A stretch of DNA of 40,340 nt from a bacterium. Its GTDB lineage: Bacteria; Verrucomicrobiota; Kiritimatiellia; RFP12; UBA1067. Location of the stretch: positions 1 through 40,340 of the forward strand of contig JANYBJ010000084.1 of the NCBI GenBank assembly GCA_025360845.1, read 5' to 3'. The translations under genes and the position numbers were made by a program. A model generated the notes under the pieces. The model was not told the DNA's origin, made no database searches, and saw only the letters and a program-made list of their open reading frames with translations. Position 1 is the first letter of the stretch. Every line of letters starts with the position of its first letter. Shown in pieces: positions 1 to 8,557 of the stretch.

Positions 1-38
1 TCGGGTTGCGCCGTCCGGGAACCCCTGCAATAATAACT

Positions 39-112
39 GCGGCATGGTGGAACCTCTTTGGTTTCGACCCCTCACGGGGTTGTCTTTCACCCCGAAGAAT
101 CCACCATGCCGC
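39..112. repeat. Hairpin element with perfect 13-bp terminal inverted repeats
   Basis: GCGGCATGGTGGA at 39-51 is the exact reverse complement of TCCACCATGCCGC at 100-112. Inside lies a smaller stem, ACCCC-TCAC-GGGGT, near 67-80. The 74-nt unit sits where the N-terminal half of the DNA methylase should be encoded. It could be a miniature palindromic element, the scar of an insertion, or a bidirectional terminator. It does not show the core sites expected of an integron attC. Confidence 0.7.
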
Positions 113-1503
113 TTCGCTTGTCACGCGTCAAAAATGTGCAATGTCATTTTCCGGGAATCGGCGACTTTTCCCGGTCGAGATCAGGAAGTCTGAATATGGC
201 GAAAGACGGCAGATGTGCATACGATGTAATTATGACAGACCCGCCGTACTATGAAGCAATATCCTATGCCGATCTGTCGGAATTATTTTATGTCGTCCTG
301 CGGCGTGTTTTGACGCACGCACCGTTTGCATCCGTACTAATGGATAAGTCAAACGAAGTGGTTCAGCATATTCGATCAGACAAAAACCGGCAAACGGAGA
401 AAGATAAATATGAATCAATGATGGCTGCGGCTTTTGGAGAAGTCCATAAGATGTTGGCTCCGGATGGACGCTTTGTCATTGTTTTCGCCCACAAACATCC
501 TAACGCATGGGAAACACTGGTTTCCGCTATGATAAAGGCGGGTTTTGTCGTAGACAGCAGTTGGCCAATTGAAACGGAGATGGCTAATCGTACGCGTGGT
601 TTGTCAACAGCTTCACTTGCCTCTTCCGTCTGGCTCGTCTGTAAGAAGCGTCCAGCTACTGCACGCCCCGGATGGGATAGCAAAGTGTTGGAAGATATGC
701 GGACTAACATTCGGTCGATGCTCCGTGAGTTCTGGGATGCAGGCATCCGCGGCCCTGACTTTGTCTGGGCCGCGACCGGCCCAGCCATGGAGGCTTTCAG
801 CAAACATCCAGTCGTGAAGAAAGCCAACGATCCGGGTTCGCTGACGGTGAGCGAGTTCCTCACCCACGTGCGCCGCATGGTGGTCGACTTTGTGGTCGGG
901 CGTGTGCTCTCCGGCGACAAGGAGGAGGGGGATGCCGGCAACGATGCCGACCGTTTGGATGAGCCGACCGCCTATTATCTGCTGCACCGCCACGATTTCG
1001 GTATGGACGAGGCGCCGGCGGGCGCGTGCATCCTTTACGCCGTCTCCTGCGGGCTTTCGGACCGCGACTTGGCCGTGACATGGGATCTTATCAGTTTCGG
1101 GAAGGGTAAAGCGGACGATGGCGAAGAGCCTGAAGAGGCCGACGCCGACGCGGAAACCGATGACGAAACCGAGGGCGACTCCGGCGGCAAGGTGAAGCTC
1201 AAGACCTGGGCGCAGCGCAAAGGCAAGTCGCTGGGTTACGAAGCTCCCGGCGGCAGGCCCATTCCGCTGATTGACCGTGTGCATTGCCTGATGCATCTCT
1301 GGAAGACGGGTGAGCTGTCGAAGGTGGATGATTATCTGGATAGTAACGGGCTGCGGCGGCAGGAACTCTTCAAGCGGTTTCTGCAGTCGCTGATCGAGCT
1401 GTCCCCGCACGGCAGCGAGGAGCGCTCGCTGCTGGAGTGCCTGAGCAACCATGTCGGGGCGAGAGGCGCGGCTGTGGATGACAGTCAGATGAAACTGCTG
1501 TGA
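58..1503 (+). CDS. DUF1156-type adenine-specific DNA methylase, N-terminally truncated
   Basis: C-terminal half of a large DNA methylase of the DUF1156 family. The catalytic motif IV is clear: TDPPYYEAISYADLSE at about residues 60-75, followed by a segment typical of these enzymes (FYVVLRR). The C-terminus holds an acidic linker (about residues 350-380) and the conserved tail with IPLIDRVHCLMHLW and LIELSPHGSEER. Full-length relatives are roughly twice as long and carry the DUF1156 domain and the SAM-binding FxGxG motif upstream of DPPY; neither is present. An in-frame stop at 34-36 closes the frame, and a perfect hairpin occupies 39-112. The start is uncertain: TTG at 58, ATG at 106 and ATG at 196 are in frame. 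It probably cannot bind SAM alone, so it is likely a pseudogene or a piece of a split gene. It is the first gene of a tight plus-strand defence cluster. Confidence 0.8.
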   Translation: MVSTPHGVVFHPEESTMPLRLSRVKNVQCHFPGIGDFSRSRSGSLNMAKDGRCAYDVIMTDPPYYEAISYADLSELFYVVLRRVLTHAPFASVLMDKSNEVVQHIRSDKNRQTEKDKYESMMAAAFGEVHKMLAPDGRFVIVFAHKHPNAWETLVSAMIKAGFVVDSSWPIETEMANRTRGLSTASLASSVWLVCKKRPATARPGWDSKVLEDMRTNIRSMLREFWDAGIRGPDFVWAATGPAMEAFSKHPVVKKANDPGSLTVSEFLTHVRRMVVDFVVGRVLSGDKEEGDAGNDADRLDEPTAYYLLHRHDFGMDEAPAGACILYAVSCGLSDRDLAVTWDLISFGKGKADDGEEPEEADADAETDDETEGDSGGKVKLKTWAQRKGKSLGYEAPGGRPIPLIDRVHCLMHLWKTGELSKVDDYLDSNGLRRQELFKRFLQSLIELSPHGSEERSLLECLSNHVGARGAAVDDSQMKLL

Positions 1504-1510
1504 GTGTATC

Positions 1511-3193
1511 TTGAAAGAGAAGACCAACAACGCCAAAACGAAACGCCGGGTTCTTCACGATCATGTGAAGATCAAGAGCACATTTTACCCGGCTTTCCTC
1601 GTCGACCCGCGTCTGCCGGTCGGCGAGGTGAGTTGGCGTGACAACATCATGCCGGAGCTGCTTTGGCTGGCGCTGTTAGTGGAGAGCTGCGGCTTCAAAG
1701 CGGCCAGAGACTGCGCCTACAATCTGGCGCTGGCCCTGAACGACCTTTGTGGCAAGGAGGAGCAGGCGAATTGGCTTCTCACGTCAAACTACGTGAAACT
1801 GCCGCCCGCGAGACTGAAAGCTGTGGCCAGGCGTTTGGCGGGCACAAAACCGCTTTACGGGCTCAAGAAAGCCTTGGTCCCCTTGATCCGGCTATACCCG
1901 AGTTGTCCCTTCAGGTCGCTCTATGAAGCGGATGAAATCGCAGCGTTGACGGAGGCTGAGGCCATTGAGCAAATGGCACCTGTCATGGCGGAATGCCTTT
2001 ATCGCTGCAACAAGCTGCCGATGCTGGCGCAGGCCATCTATCATGATGTGTCTGTCGCCTCAGGGAGCTTGAGTTTATACAAAGGAATGCCCTTCCACAA
2101 CACCGAACTTCTGGTCGATGCTCCGGATTCGGCTGAAGCACAAGAGGTCGGGGGGTATATCCGTTGCACAGCGTCAATGATCGAGCAGATGCAGAAGCAA
2201 TTCTCCCTGACCTGGCCGCAGACGTTCTGGACGGAATCGGGGAAAATTGGGCAGTGTCGGCCGCAAGAGGTGGAAGCCCTATATCCGGGTTCTTTTTCCC
2301 AGTTCTACCACCTCTATTTGGTGGAGTGCTTCGGGCGATATAATGACCGCTATAGTCAGCTCTGGGAGCTGATTATACTCAACTACCCATTGGAGATTTA
2401 CAAGCCGGTGCGCAGGGAGATTCTACTGGGGTTGCTTTGCCGCATGTACCGCTTGGTCGTTCAGCAGGTCAGTTTTCCCGTCAATTGGACCGAGGATTTC
2501 GGGCAGATCTATGTCCGCATGGTTGCGGAGTCCTATATCTATTACTCCTGGCTCAGCAAGAACGGGACGCCGGAGGATTTTGCAAAGTTCTATGAGCACG
2601 GGCTGGGGCAGCAGAAATTGGTCATGGAGCACCTCGGCAACTATTTCCAAGAGCATGGCATCAAGGAAGACGAGTGTGGCAACATCGGCGCGGACTTCTT
2701 GAAAAACCACAAGATGCCGGTTTTTGTGCCTGTGAACGTGGGAAACCCACTCGGCAAAAATCTTCGTGAGTTGGCAGAGGAATGCGGCTGCGCGGAAATC
2801 TACGCGCTTCTCTATGGCCCCTGCAGTTCCGCCGTCCATGGCATGTACGACACGCTGGACAAGCACTATCTGCGCACCTGCGTGAACCCGTTCCACGGGG
2901 GACATCGCATCCCGTACTTCTGGTACAAGTCGCCGGTTTCGGATTTCGGCATTGCGAACTGTCTTTCTCTGGTGGACTGGGCCATGGCCGATGCCTTAAA
3001 GTGTGCCGGACGGGGAAAAGACATACCCGAGGAGATGCCGGGTGAGGTCTTCCTGCAGGAATTGAATGACGAGACCGCCTTTGAGAAGTTCAAGCAGAAC
3101 CCGACTTTTGCAGACGCCGCAGCGAGCGCGGAGGACTTCGTTCGGCGGCGCAACGAGGAAAATGCGCAGAGCGCACAGGGGAGGACGACATGA
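1511..3193 (+). CDS. Unrecognised 560-aa helical protein of the defence cluster (possibly DUF5677-like)
   Basis: A cytoplasmic, mostly alpha-helical protein without signal peptide or membrane segments. I do not recognise a catalytic motif. The central part (about residues 250-330, with AESYIYYSWLSK) and the stretch LYGPCSSAVHGMYDTLDKH near 445-463 are reminiscent of DUF5677-type proteins, where a Y/S..VH motif recurs. I hold this only as a weak resemblance. The frame opens with TTG at 1511, seven bases after the methylase stop, with no clear ribosome binding site, which suggests translational coupling; the next in-frame ATG lies about 46 codons in. The stop codon overlaps the start of the next gene (ATGA). 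Its place between a methylase and an AlbA_2 protein suggests a defence role, possibly an effector or sensor, but this is inference from context. Confidence 0.75.
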   Translation: MKEKTNNAKTKRRVLHDHVKIKSTFYPAFLVDPRLPVGEVSWRDNIMPELLWLALLVESCGFKAARDCAYNLALALNDLCGKEEQANWLLTSNYVKLPPARLKAVARRLAGTKPLYGLKKALVPLIRLYPSCPFRSLYEADEIAALTEAEAIEQMAPVMAECLYRCNKLPMLAQAIYHDVSVASGSLSLYKGMPFHNTELLVDAPDSAEAQEVGGYIRCTASMIEQMQKQFSLTWPQTFWTESGKIGQCRPQEVEALYPGSFSQFYHLYLVECFGRYNDRYSQLWELIILNYPLEIYKPVRREILLGLLCRMYRLVVQQVSFPVNWTEDFGQIYVRMVAESYIYYSWLSKNGTPEDFAKFYEHGLGQQKLVMEHLGNYFQEHGIKEDECGNIGADFLKNHKMPVFVPVNVGNPLGKNLRELAEECGCAEIYALLYGPCSSAVHGMYDTLDKHYLRTCVNPFHGGHRIPYFWYKSPVSDFGIANCLSLVDWAMADALKCAGRGKDIPEEMPGEVFLQELNDETAFEKFKQNPTFADAAASAEDFVRRRNEENAQSAQGRTT

Positions 3194-4794
3194 AGTTGCC
3201 TGACATGTCCTATTTATTGAACGCCAAGGAGGGCGAGAGCGTAGAGTTCAAGGAGGCGAAGAACAGCTTCGAGTTCGATGAACTGGCGAAATACGCCTGC
3301 GCGATCGCGAACCGTGGCGGAGGCTACGTTGTGTTGGGCGTGACCGACAAGCGCCCGCGGCAGGTGGTTGGCACCCGGGCGTTCGAGCAGCCAGAGAGGA
3401 CTCGGACCGGCTTGATGGACCGGCTCCATCTGCGGATCGATTTTCACTTGTTGGATAGCGACGGGAAGCGGGTGCTTGTTTTTGAGGTGCCCTCACGCCC
3501 GGTGGGCGTGCCGATCCAAGACAAAGGGATTGCTTGGTGGCGGGAAGGGGACCGCTTGTTGCAGATGCCGATGGAGGTGATGCGGTCGGTCTTTTCTGAA
3601 GTGGGTCACGATTTTTCGGCGGACGTGTGCGCGGGAGCCGAGTGGGCGGATCTCGACAAAGCCGCGATCGAGGATTTCCGGCAACGCTGGCTGGCCAAGT
3701 CGCGGAACGCGGCACTGGCGACGCTCTCCCATGAGCAACTCCTGTTGGATTGCGAGGCGGTCGTCCGTAACAAAATCACCTATGCGGCTTTGGTCCTGTT
3801 CGGGACGCGCGAAGCGCTGGGGCGGCTGCTGGGGCAGGCCGAGGTGATCTACGAGTACCGGACGAGCGAGGCCTCCGGGCCCGCACAGCAGCGCGTGGAA
3901 TTCCGGCAGGGCTTTTTCACGTACTATGACAAGCTGTGGGATCTGGTCAACCTGCGCAACGACAAGCAGCATTACCAGGACGGCCTATTCGTGCTGGACA
4001 TCCCGACGTTTGATGAGCGTGTGGTCCGCGAAGCGATCCTCAATGCCGTGAGCCACCGTGACTATCAGCTTGGCGGCAGCGTGTTTGTCCGCCAGTATCA
4101 GCGCAAGCTGGTGATCGACAGCCCCGGCGGGTTGCCGCCGGATGTCACGCTGGAGAACATCCTTGACCGTCAGTCGCCGCGCAATCGCCGGATCGCCGAC
4201 ATCTTTTCCCGGTGCGGGTTGGTGGAACGTTCTGGCCAGGGAATGAACTTGATGTTCGAGCTGAACATCAAGCAATCCAAACCGGTCCCGGATTTCCGCG
4301 GAACGGATCGGTATCATCTTGTTTTGTCGCTGGACGGCTTAGTCCAGGATACCAAGTTCCTCCAACTGATGGAGCGTGTGGGGCAGGAGACGCTGGCCAG
4401 TTTCAGCACCCAGGATTTCCTGCTTGTGAACGCGATCCATCGCGAGCAGGCTATTCCGGAACCTTTGCGCGAGCGCCTGCCCCGCTTGCTCGACCTGGGG
4501 ATCATTGAGCGGGCAGCCCGTGGCCGCTTCATTCTGGGTCGCCGCTATTATGCGGCTATCGGAAAAAAGGGCACTTACACGCGGAAGAAGGGCTTGGACC
4601 GCGAAACGAACAAGGCGCTGTTGTTGAAGCATATTCGCGAGAATGCGGAGGCAGGAAGCAAACTTGACGAGTTTTTCCAGGTTCTGCCGGGGCATGCCCG
4701 CGGCCAGATCCAAACCCTTCTGCGGGAGTTGAAGAAAGAAGGACAGATTAAGGTGACTGGACGGACGAAGGCCTCGAAATGGTATCCCGCATAG
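3190..4794 (+). CDS. AlbA_2 (Schlafen AAA_4)/HATPase_c_4 putative DNA-binding regulator
   Basis: The N-terminus (about residues 10-125) is an AlbA_2 domain, shown by EGESVEFKEAK and the glycine-rich stretch ANRGGGYVVLGVTD. The middle carries the HATPase_c_4 (RecG-C-terminal-like) segment with REAILNAVSHRDY near residues 278-290 and IDSPGGLPPDVTLENIL, followed by RRIADIFSRCGLVERSGQGM. The last 100 residues look like a winged helix. Proteins with this layout are usually annotated as ATP-binding transcriptional regulators or putative RecG-like proteins; the true activity of the family is poorly known, and there is no helicase motor here. The start overlaps the preceding stop by ATGA, so the two genes are coupled. 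It may be the regulator or nucleic-acid sensor of the defence cluster. Confidence 0.85.
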   Translation: MKLPDMSYLLNAKEGESVEFKEAKNSFEFDELAKYACAIANRGGGYVVLGVTDKRPRQVVGTRAFEQPERTRTGLMDRLHLRIDFHLLDSDGKRVLVFEVPSRPVGVPIQDKGIAWWREGDRLLQMPMEVMRSVFSEVGHDFSADVCAGAEWADLDKAAIEDFRQRWLAKSRNAALATLSHEQLLLDCEAVVRNKITYAALVLFGTREALGRLLGQAEVIYEYRTSEASGPAQQRVEFRQGFFTYYDKLWDLVNLRNDKQHYQDGLFVLDIPTFDERVVREAILNAVSHRDYQLGGSVFVRQYQRKLVIDSPGGLPPDVTLENILDRQSPRNRRIADIFSRCGLVERSGQGMNLMFELNIKQSKPVPDFRGTDRYHLVLSLDGLVQDTKFLQLMERVGQETLASFSTQDFLLVNAIHREQAIPEPLRERLPRLLDLGIIERAARGRFILGRRYYAAIGKKGTYTRKKGLDRETNKALLLKHIRENAEAGSKLDEFFQVLPGHARGQIQTLLRELKKEGQIKVTGRTKASKWYPA

Positions 4795-4818
4795 GGGAAA
4801 CAGAAGGAAGGTGTTGAG

Positions 4819-4899
4819 ATGAGCATTCATTGGAGCCGTCTGCAACAAGACGCAACCCAACCCGTCGAATTGCATCTAAAACACATCAAGACGCAATGA
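4819..4899 (+). CDS. Possible 26-aa peptide before the DUF499 gene
   Basis: ATG at 4819 follows a good purine-rich site (GGAAGG near 4805-4810) and runs 26 codons to TGA. The peptide begins MSIHWSRLQQD and is basic and glutamine-rich. It lies in the only gap within the defence cluster, between the AlbA_2 and DUF499 genes. It could be a leader peptide, a small antitoxin-like protein or the stub of a deleted gene. No homology is claimed, and coding status is uncertain. Confidence 0.25.
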   Translation: MSIHWSRLQQDATQPVELHLKHIKTQ

Positions 4900-4910
4900 G
4901 ATGCAATAAG

Positions 4911-4982
4911 TTGCAAAGCAATCTTCACAAAAGGCTTTGTAACAAAGTGTTATGATTGCAACCAATTGAGAACGGAGAGAAG
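4911..4982 (+). promoter_or_regulatory. Candidate promoter and operator of the DUF499 gene
   Basis: A perfect palindrome CTTTGT-A-ACAAAG lies at 4935-4947, immediately before a -10-like TATGAT at 4951-4956. A ribosome binding site GGAGAG ends about 5 nt before the ATG at 4985. TGCAA/TTGCA words recur at 4841, 4870, 4902, 4911 and 4956. No good -35 hexamer is present at normal spacing, so an activator or an alternative promoter may be used. The palindrome position would suit a repressor. Confidence 0.4.
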
Positions 4983-4984
4983 CA

Positions 4985-7900
4985 ATGGCAAAGTTACCTT
5001 GGAAACCCTGGCACGAAGTCGTGAAACTGCGCGATGACCTGCGTTCCGGCGAACTGCCGATGCACATGTTCGCCGCCGACCTTTACGAGGTCATGATGCA
5101 GCGCGGCAAACGCCCTATCTACGAGAAGCCGGAGCAGTTCTTTGCGCTCACCTTCCCCACCTACAATCTGCGGCAGCTCGTGCGCGATGTGGTATTGCGG
5201 TTGGCGGGCAAGAACGACAAGGCCGTCCGGCAGTTGGAACTGACGTATGGCGGCGGCAAGACGCATACGCTGATCACGCTTCTGCACATCGTCAATGACC
5301 CGGATCACTTGCCGGACCTGCCCGCCGTTGGCGAATTCGTGCAGGAGATCGGTCAGAAGCCGCCCAAGTGCCGCGTGGCGTGCTTGTGCTTCGACAAGCT
5401 GGATGTCGAGAAGGGGATGGATGTCCGCGCTCCCGACGGTTCGGTCCGGACGCTCATACAGCCTTGGAGCGTGCTGGCCTATCAGGTGGCAGGCGATGCG
5501 GGTCTGAAGATACTGCACGCCACTGGAAAGGCGGAGGAACGCGAATCGGCGCCGGCGGAAAACCTCCTGACGGAACTGCTTGAGTTGCCAGGCAAAGAGG
5601 GGCTGGGCACGCTCATACTGATTGACGAAGTGCTGATGTATGCCCGCGAGAAAGTCGGCTACGATCCTGCCCGCTTGAACAGTCTGGTCAATTTCTTTCA
5701 GTACCTGACGCAAGCGGTTGCCAAGGTGGACCGGTGTTGTGTGGTGGCCTCGCTTCTGACCAGCGAGCCCACAAACGAGGATGAGCTGGGGCGGCGGATC
5801 AAGGGCGGGCTATATGACATTTTCCAACGGCAGCGGGAGTCGGTGGTCGAGCCGGTCGAGAAACAGGACGTGGCCGAGGTTCTTCGCAGACGGTTCTTCA
5901 CGACCGAATCCCTGAAGGACCGCGAGTCTTTCCGTCAGCATGTGTTGGCTGCGCTCAAGGGCGTGACGGCGCTGGACGAGCAGACGGCCAAACAGGGCGG
6001 GGAAGCCGAAGAACGTTTCTTGAGGAGCTTCCCATTCCATCCAGACCTCACGGAGGTGCTCTACTCGAAATGGACTGCGCTTAGTCGTTTTCAGCGCACG
6101 CGCGGGGTGCTCCGCATGTTCGCGCTCGCCTTGCGCGAAGCCGAGAAATGGGACACCTGCCCGTTGGTCGGCCCGGCGGTCTTCCTGTCCGCACCCGCCA
6201 AGGAAGGCCTGTCGGAGGCCCTCCGCGAAATGGTGGCCGTGGCGGACACCGAGGAATCGGAAGGTGCGAGGCAGGCTTGGACCGGCATCCTGGACAACGA
6301 GTTCACGCAGGCCCGGAGGCTTCAGTTCGAGTCGGTCGGCCTGAATAACCGCGAGATTGAGCAGGCGGTTGTGGCGACGTTCCTGCACTCCCAGCCGGTC
6401 GGGCAGAACGCCCGTACACGCGACCTGGTTGTGCTCCTTGGGCCGGTGCGCCCTGACAGGATCGAGTTGGAGAAGGGGCTCGCCCGCTGGGCACAGTGCA
6501 GCTATTGGCTGGACGATCTTTACTCGGGGGCTGCCGATGGTCAGCTCCCTGGCACCTGGCGTTTGGGCAACCGACCGAATCTGACACAGATGCACGCCGT
6601 GGCGGCTAAGAGCATCCAGGACGACACCGTCAAAGCCCGTCTGCTCGACGAGATCGGCAAGGCCAAGGCGCTCACCGCCAACGCCTCGGCCGCGGGCGTC
6701 CGCGTGCATACGCTGCCGACCCGGCCCAAGGACATAGAGGACGACGGCGCTTTTCACTATGCGGTGTTAGGGCCGAACGCGGCAGCGGAGTCGGGCAAGC
6801 CAAGCCCGGAGGCCAAGCGGTTCTTGGATGAGACCACAGGCGCGGACAAGCCGCGTGTTTACAGAAACGCGGTGCTCCTCCTCACGCCCTCCAAGGACGG
6901 CTTGGAACTCGCCCTTGCGCGCGTGCGGGAATATTTGGCTTGGGAAGTGGTTCGCGAAGAGGTCAAGAAGCAACAGAAGGATGGCAATGTAGATCCCGCA
7001 CGTGCCCAGACCTTGGCGATCAACATCGACAAGTCAAAGGGCCGCATACCGGAATTTATCAAGCAGGCCTACTGTATTGTCGTTACGGTCTCCGAAAAGG
7101 ACGAGGCGCAAGCCTTCAAGATCACGGTCACTGAAGACCCTCATTTCAACATTATCAAGGCTGACAAACGTTCGCGCGTTCAGGACACGGCCGTCACCGC
7201 CGAGGCTCTGCTACCGGACGGGCCCTACAATCTGTGGCGGACCGGCGAGACCTCGCGCAGGGTCAAAGATTTGGCAGGGGCCTTCGCGCAACTTCCGCAC
7301 TTGCCGAAGATGCTCAAGGCCAGCGCCATTCTGGACACGTTGGCGGATGGCTGTGAAGAGGGAACCTTTGTCCTGCGGCTCACCCGTCCGGATGGCACCT
7401 CGCGTTCGTGGTGGAAACTGCGGCCTGACGAGAACGCGCTCAATGATGCAGCGCTCGAACTCGTCCTGCCTGAAGCGGCCGAGCTTACGGAACTCATGTT
7501 CTGTCTGCTCGCCCGCGAACGACTGCCCGGTCTCTGGACAGGTGACACGATCACCGTCCAGACCGTGTACGATTATTTCGGCGGCAAGACCGTGGTTCAG
7601 GTGGATCGGGGCGGTTACCAAGAGCCGACGCATATTCCGAAGGCGTCGCAACAGGTCATCGAGACGGCGATCAGCGCCGCGGTGGAAAACTGCTCTGTCT
7701 GGCTGTTGTCAGGCCCGGCCAGTATCTACGGCGAAACTATTCCGGCTGGCCTTTTGAACGAGAAGGCGACGCTGAGTGTTCCGCCCGCAATCATTGCGGC
7801 GGCAGAGATTCTCCCCGAGAATCTTCCGAACGCGTGGAAGGCTGGCGCGGCTTCAGGTCTTTCCGTCGCGTCGGCGTTATCGCTTAAGGTCGGTACGACC

Positions 7901-8293
7901 CTTCCGTGGAAGACGGTGCGCGATGTTATCAGCAACGCGTTACAGGCCCGTTTTATTGAACTGGAGACCGGTTCACAGGCTTGGCCGTGTGACTTTCCTT
8001 CGGCGCAGTTCGCGAACTTCAAGGTTTCCTCAAAGAAGCCGCCCACTCCCCCAGGAGACGTCTGTGAAGGCAAAGAGCCTTTAAGTGCCGTCTCCGATAT
8101 GGAGCCGTCGCAGCTTCAAGACCTCGGGGATATCATCCCCAAATTGCTGGAAATCAAGAGCAAATCCGGAATCTCGCTGCGCTTTGAACTCCGTATCGAG
8201 ATGGGCGATGGGAAAACGGTGCCGCCTGCCGATGTGGTTCAGAAGATGAACGTGCTCTTAACGGGTATTAAAGAGGGGCTGAGGTTGAGGTGA
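4985..8293 (+). CDS. DUF499-family P-loop ATPase, anti-phage associated
   Basis: A 1102-aa cytoplasmic ATPase. Walker A is TYGGGKTHT at residues 88-96, in the GGGKTH form typical of DUF499 proteins. A hydrophobic strand ending in acids, TLILIDEVLMYA near 208-218, is the Walker B. The rest has alternating alpha/beta regions without membrane segments and ends in a helix after FELRIEMGDGK. Length and motif order fit full-length DUF499 proteins, so this gene appears intact, unlike the methylase. DUF499 proteins are found beside DUF1156 methylases, DUF3780 proteins and helicases in putative anti-phage loci, including the helicase-methylase-ATPase (Hma) type. The ATPase presumably moves or remodels DNA for the complex. 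It has its own upstream region of 190 nt and so may be expressed apart from the first three genes. Confidence 0.88.
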   Translation: MAKLPWKPWHEVVKLRDDLRSGELPMHMFAADLYEVMMQRGKRPIYEKPEQFFALTFPTYNLRQLVRDVVLRLAGKNDKAVRQLELTYGGGKTHTLITLLHIVNDPDHLPDLPAVGEFVQEIGQKPPKCRVACLCFDKLDVEKGMDVRAPDGSVRTLIQPWSVLAYQVAGDAGLKILHATGKAEERESAPAENLLTELLELPGKEGLGTLILIDEVLMYAREKVGYDPARLNSLVNFFQYLTQAVAKVDRCCVVASLLTSEPTNEDELGRRIKGGLYDIFQRQRESVVEPVEKQDVAEVLRRRFFTTESLKDRESFRQHVLAALKGVTALDEQTAKQGGEAEERFLRSFPFHPDLTEVLYSKWTALSRFQRTRGVLRMFALALREAEKWDTCPLVGPAVFLSAPAKEGLSEALREMVAVADTEESEGARQAWTGILDNEFTQARRLQFESVGLNNREIEQAVVATFLHSQPVGQNARTRDLVVLLGPVRPDRIELEKGLARWAQCSYWLDDLYSGAADGQLPGTWRLGNRPNLTQMHAVAAKSIQDDTVKARLLDEIGKAKALTANASAAGVRVHTLPTRPKDIEDDGAFHYAVLGPNAAAESGKPSPEAKRFLDETTGADKPRVYRNAVLLLTPSKDGLELALARVREYLAWEVVREEVKKQQKDGNVDPARAQTLAINIDKSKGRIPEFIKQAYCIVVTVSEKDEAQAFKITVTEDPHFNIIKADKRSRVQDTAVTAEALLPDGPYNLWRTGETSRRVKDLAGAFAQLPHLPKMLKASAILDTLADGCEEGTFVLRLTRPDGTSRSWWKLRPDENALNDAALELVLPEAAELTELMFCLLARERLPGLWTGDTITVQTVYDYFGGKTVVQVDRGGYQEPTHIPKASQQVIETAISAAVENCSVWLLSGPASIYGETIPAGLLNEKATLSVPPAIIAAAEILPENLPNAWKAGAASGLSVASALSLKVGTTLPWKTVRDVISNALQARFIELETGSQAWPCDFPSAQFANFKVSSKKPPTPPGDVCEGKEPLSAVSDMEPSQLQDLGDIIPKLLEIKSKSGISLRFELRIEMGDGKTVPPADVVQKMNVLLTGIKEGLRLR

Positions 8294-8301
8294 TGAATTA
8301 G

Positions 8302-8454
8302 GTGAAACCGTTCTTCCCCTTTCCCCAGCCGCAGGTGGCGGCAACATTCCTCGGGCGTCCTCAACGGTTCTTGGTTGTCCACGAACCAGAGTCTGCTTCA
8401 CATGCTATTCGCGAAAAGCGAACTTTCGGGAGAAAAGCCAATGCGAGCACTTGA
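8302..8454 (+). pseudogene. Probable stub of sfsA (DNA/RNA nuclease SfsA N-terminus)
   Basis: GTG at 8302 opens a 50-codon frame. Its first 26 residues contain QVAATFLGRPQRFLV, which matches the N-terminal OB-fold pattern of SfsA (ATLIxRYKRFLADV). After about residue 26 the resemblance ends, and the frame stops at 8452-8454. SfsA proteins are about 230 residues, so this would be a 5' fragment cut at roughly 8380. The similarity is short and recalled from memory, so confidence is moderate. It marks a recombination edge of the defence island. Confidence 0.4.
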
Positions 8455-8557
8455 CGAAATGGAAAATGAAATAGCACATATCGATTATGCGAGAACATTG
8501 CTCGATGAACGGCTTACCGCTGTCAAACAGGAGCGTGACTTGCTGAGAGAAGATAAA
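8441..8557 (+). pseudogene. Truncated coiled-coil ORF remnant at the island edge
   Basis: ATG at 8441 follows GGGAGA by 7 nt and opens a highly charged, helical reading frame (LDEMENEIAHIDYARTLLDE). Plausible coding ends where the frame runs into the antisense of the glycoside hydrolase gene at about 8558, without a stop of its own. Base composition here is lower in GC than on either side. It looks like the 5' end of a gene whose body was lost. I do not recognise the family. Confidence 0.3.

Noticed and set aside
39-112. Integron attC site
   Set aside because: Has the hairpin layout but lacks the expected core-site sequences, and there is no integrase or cassette array.
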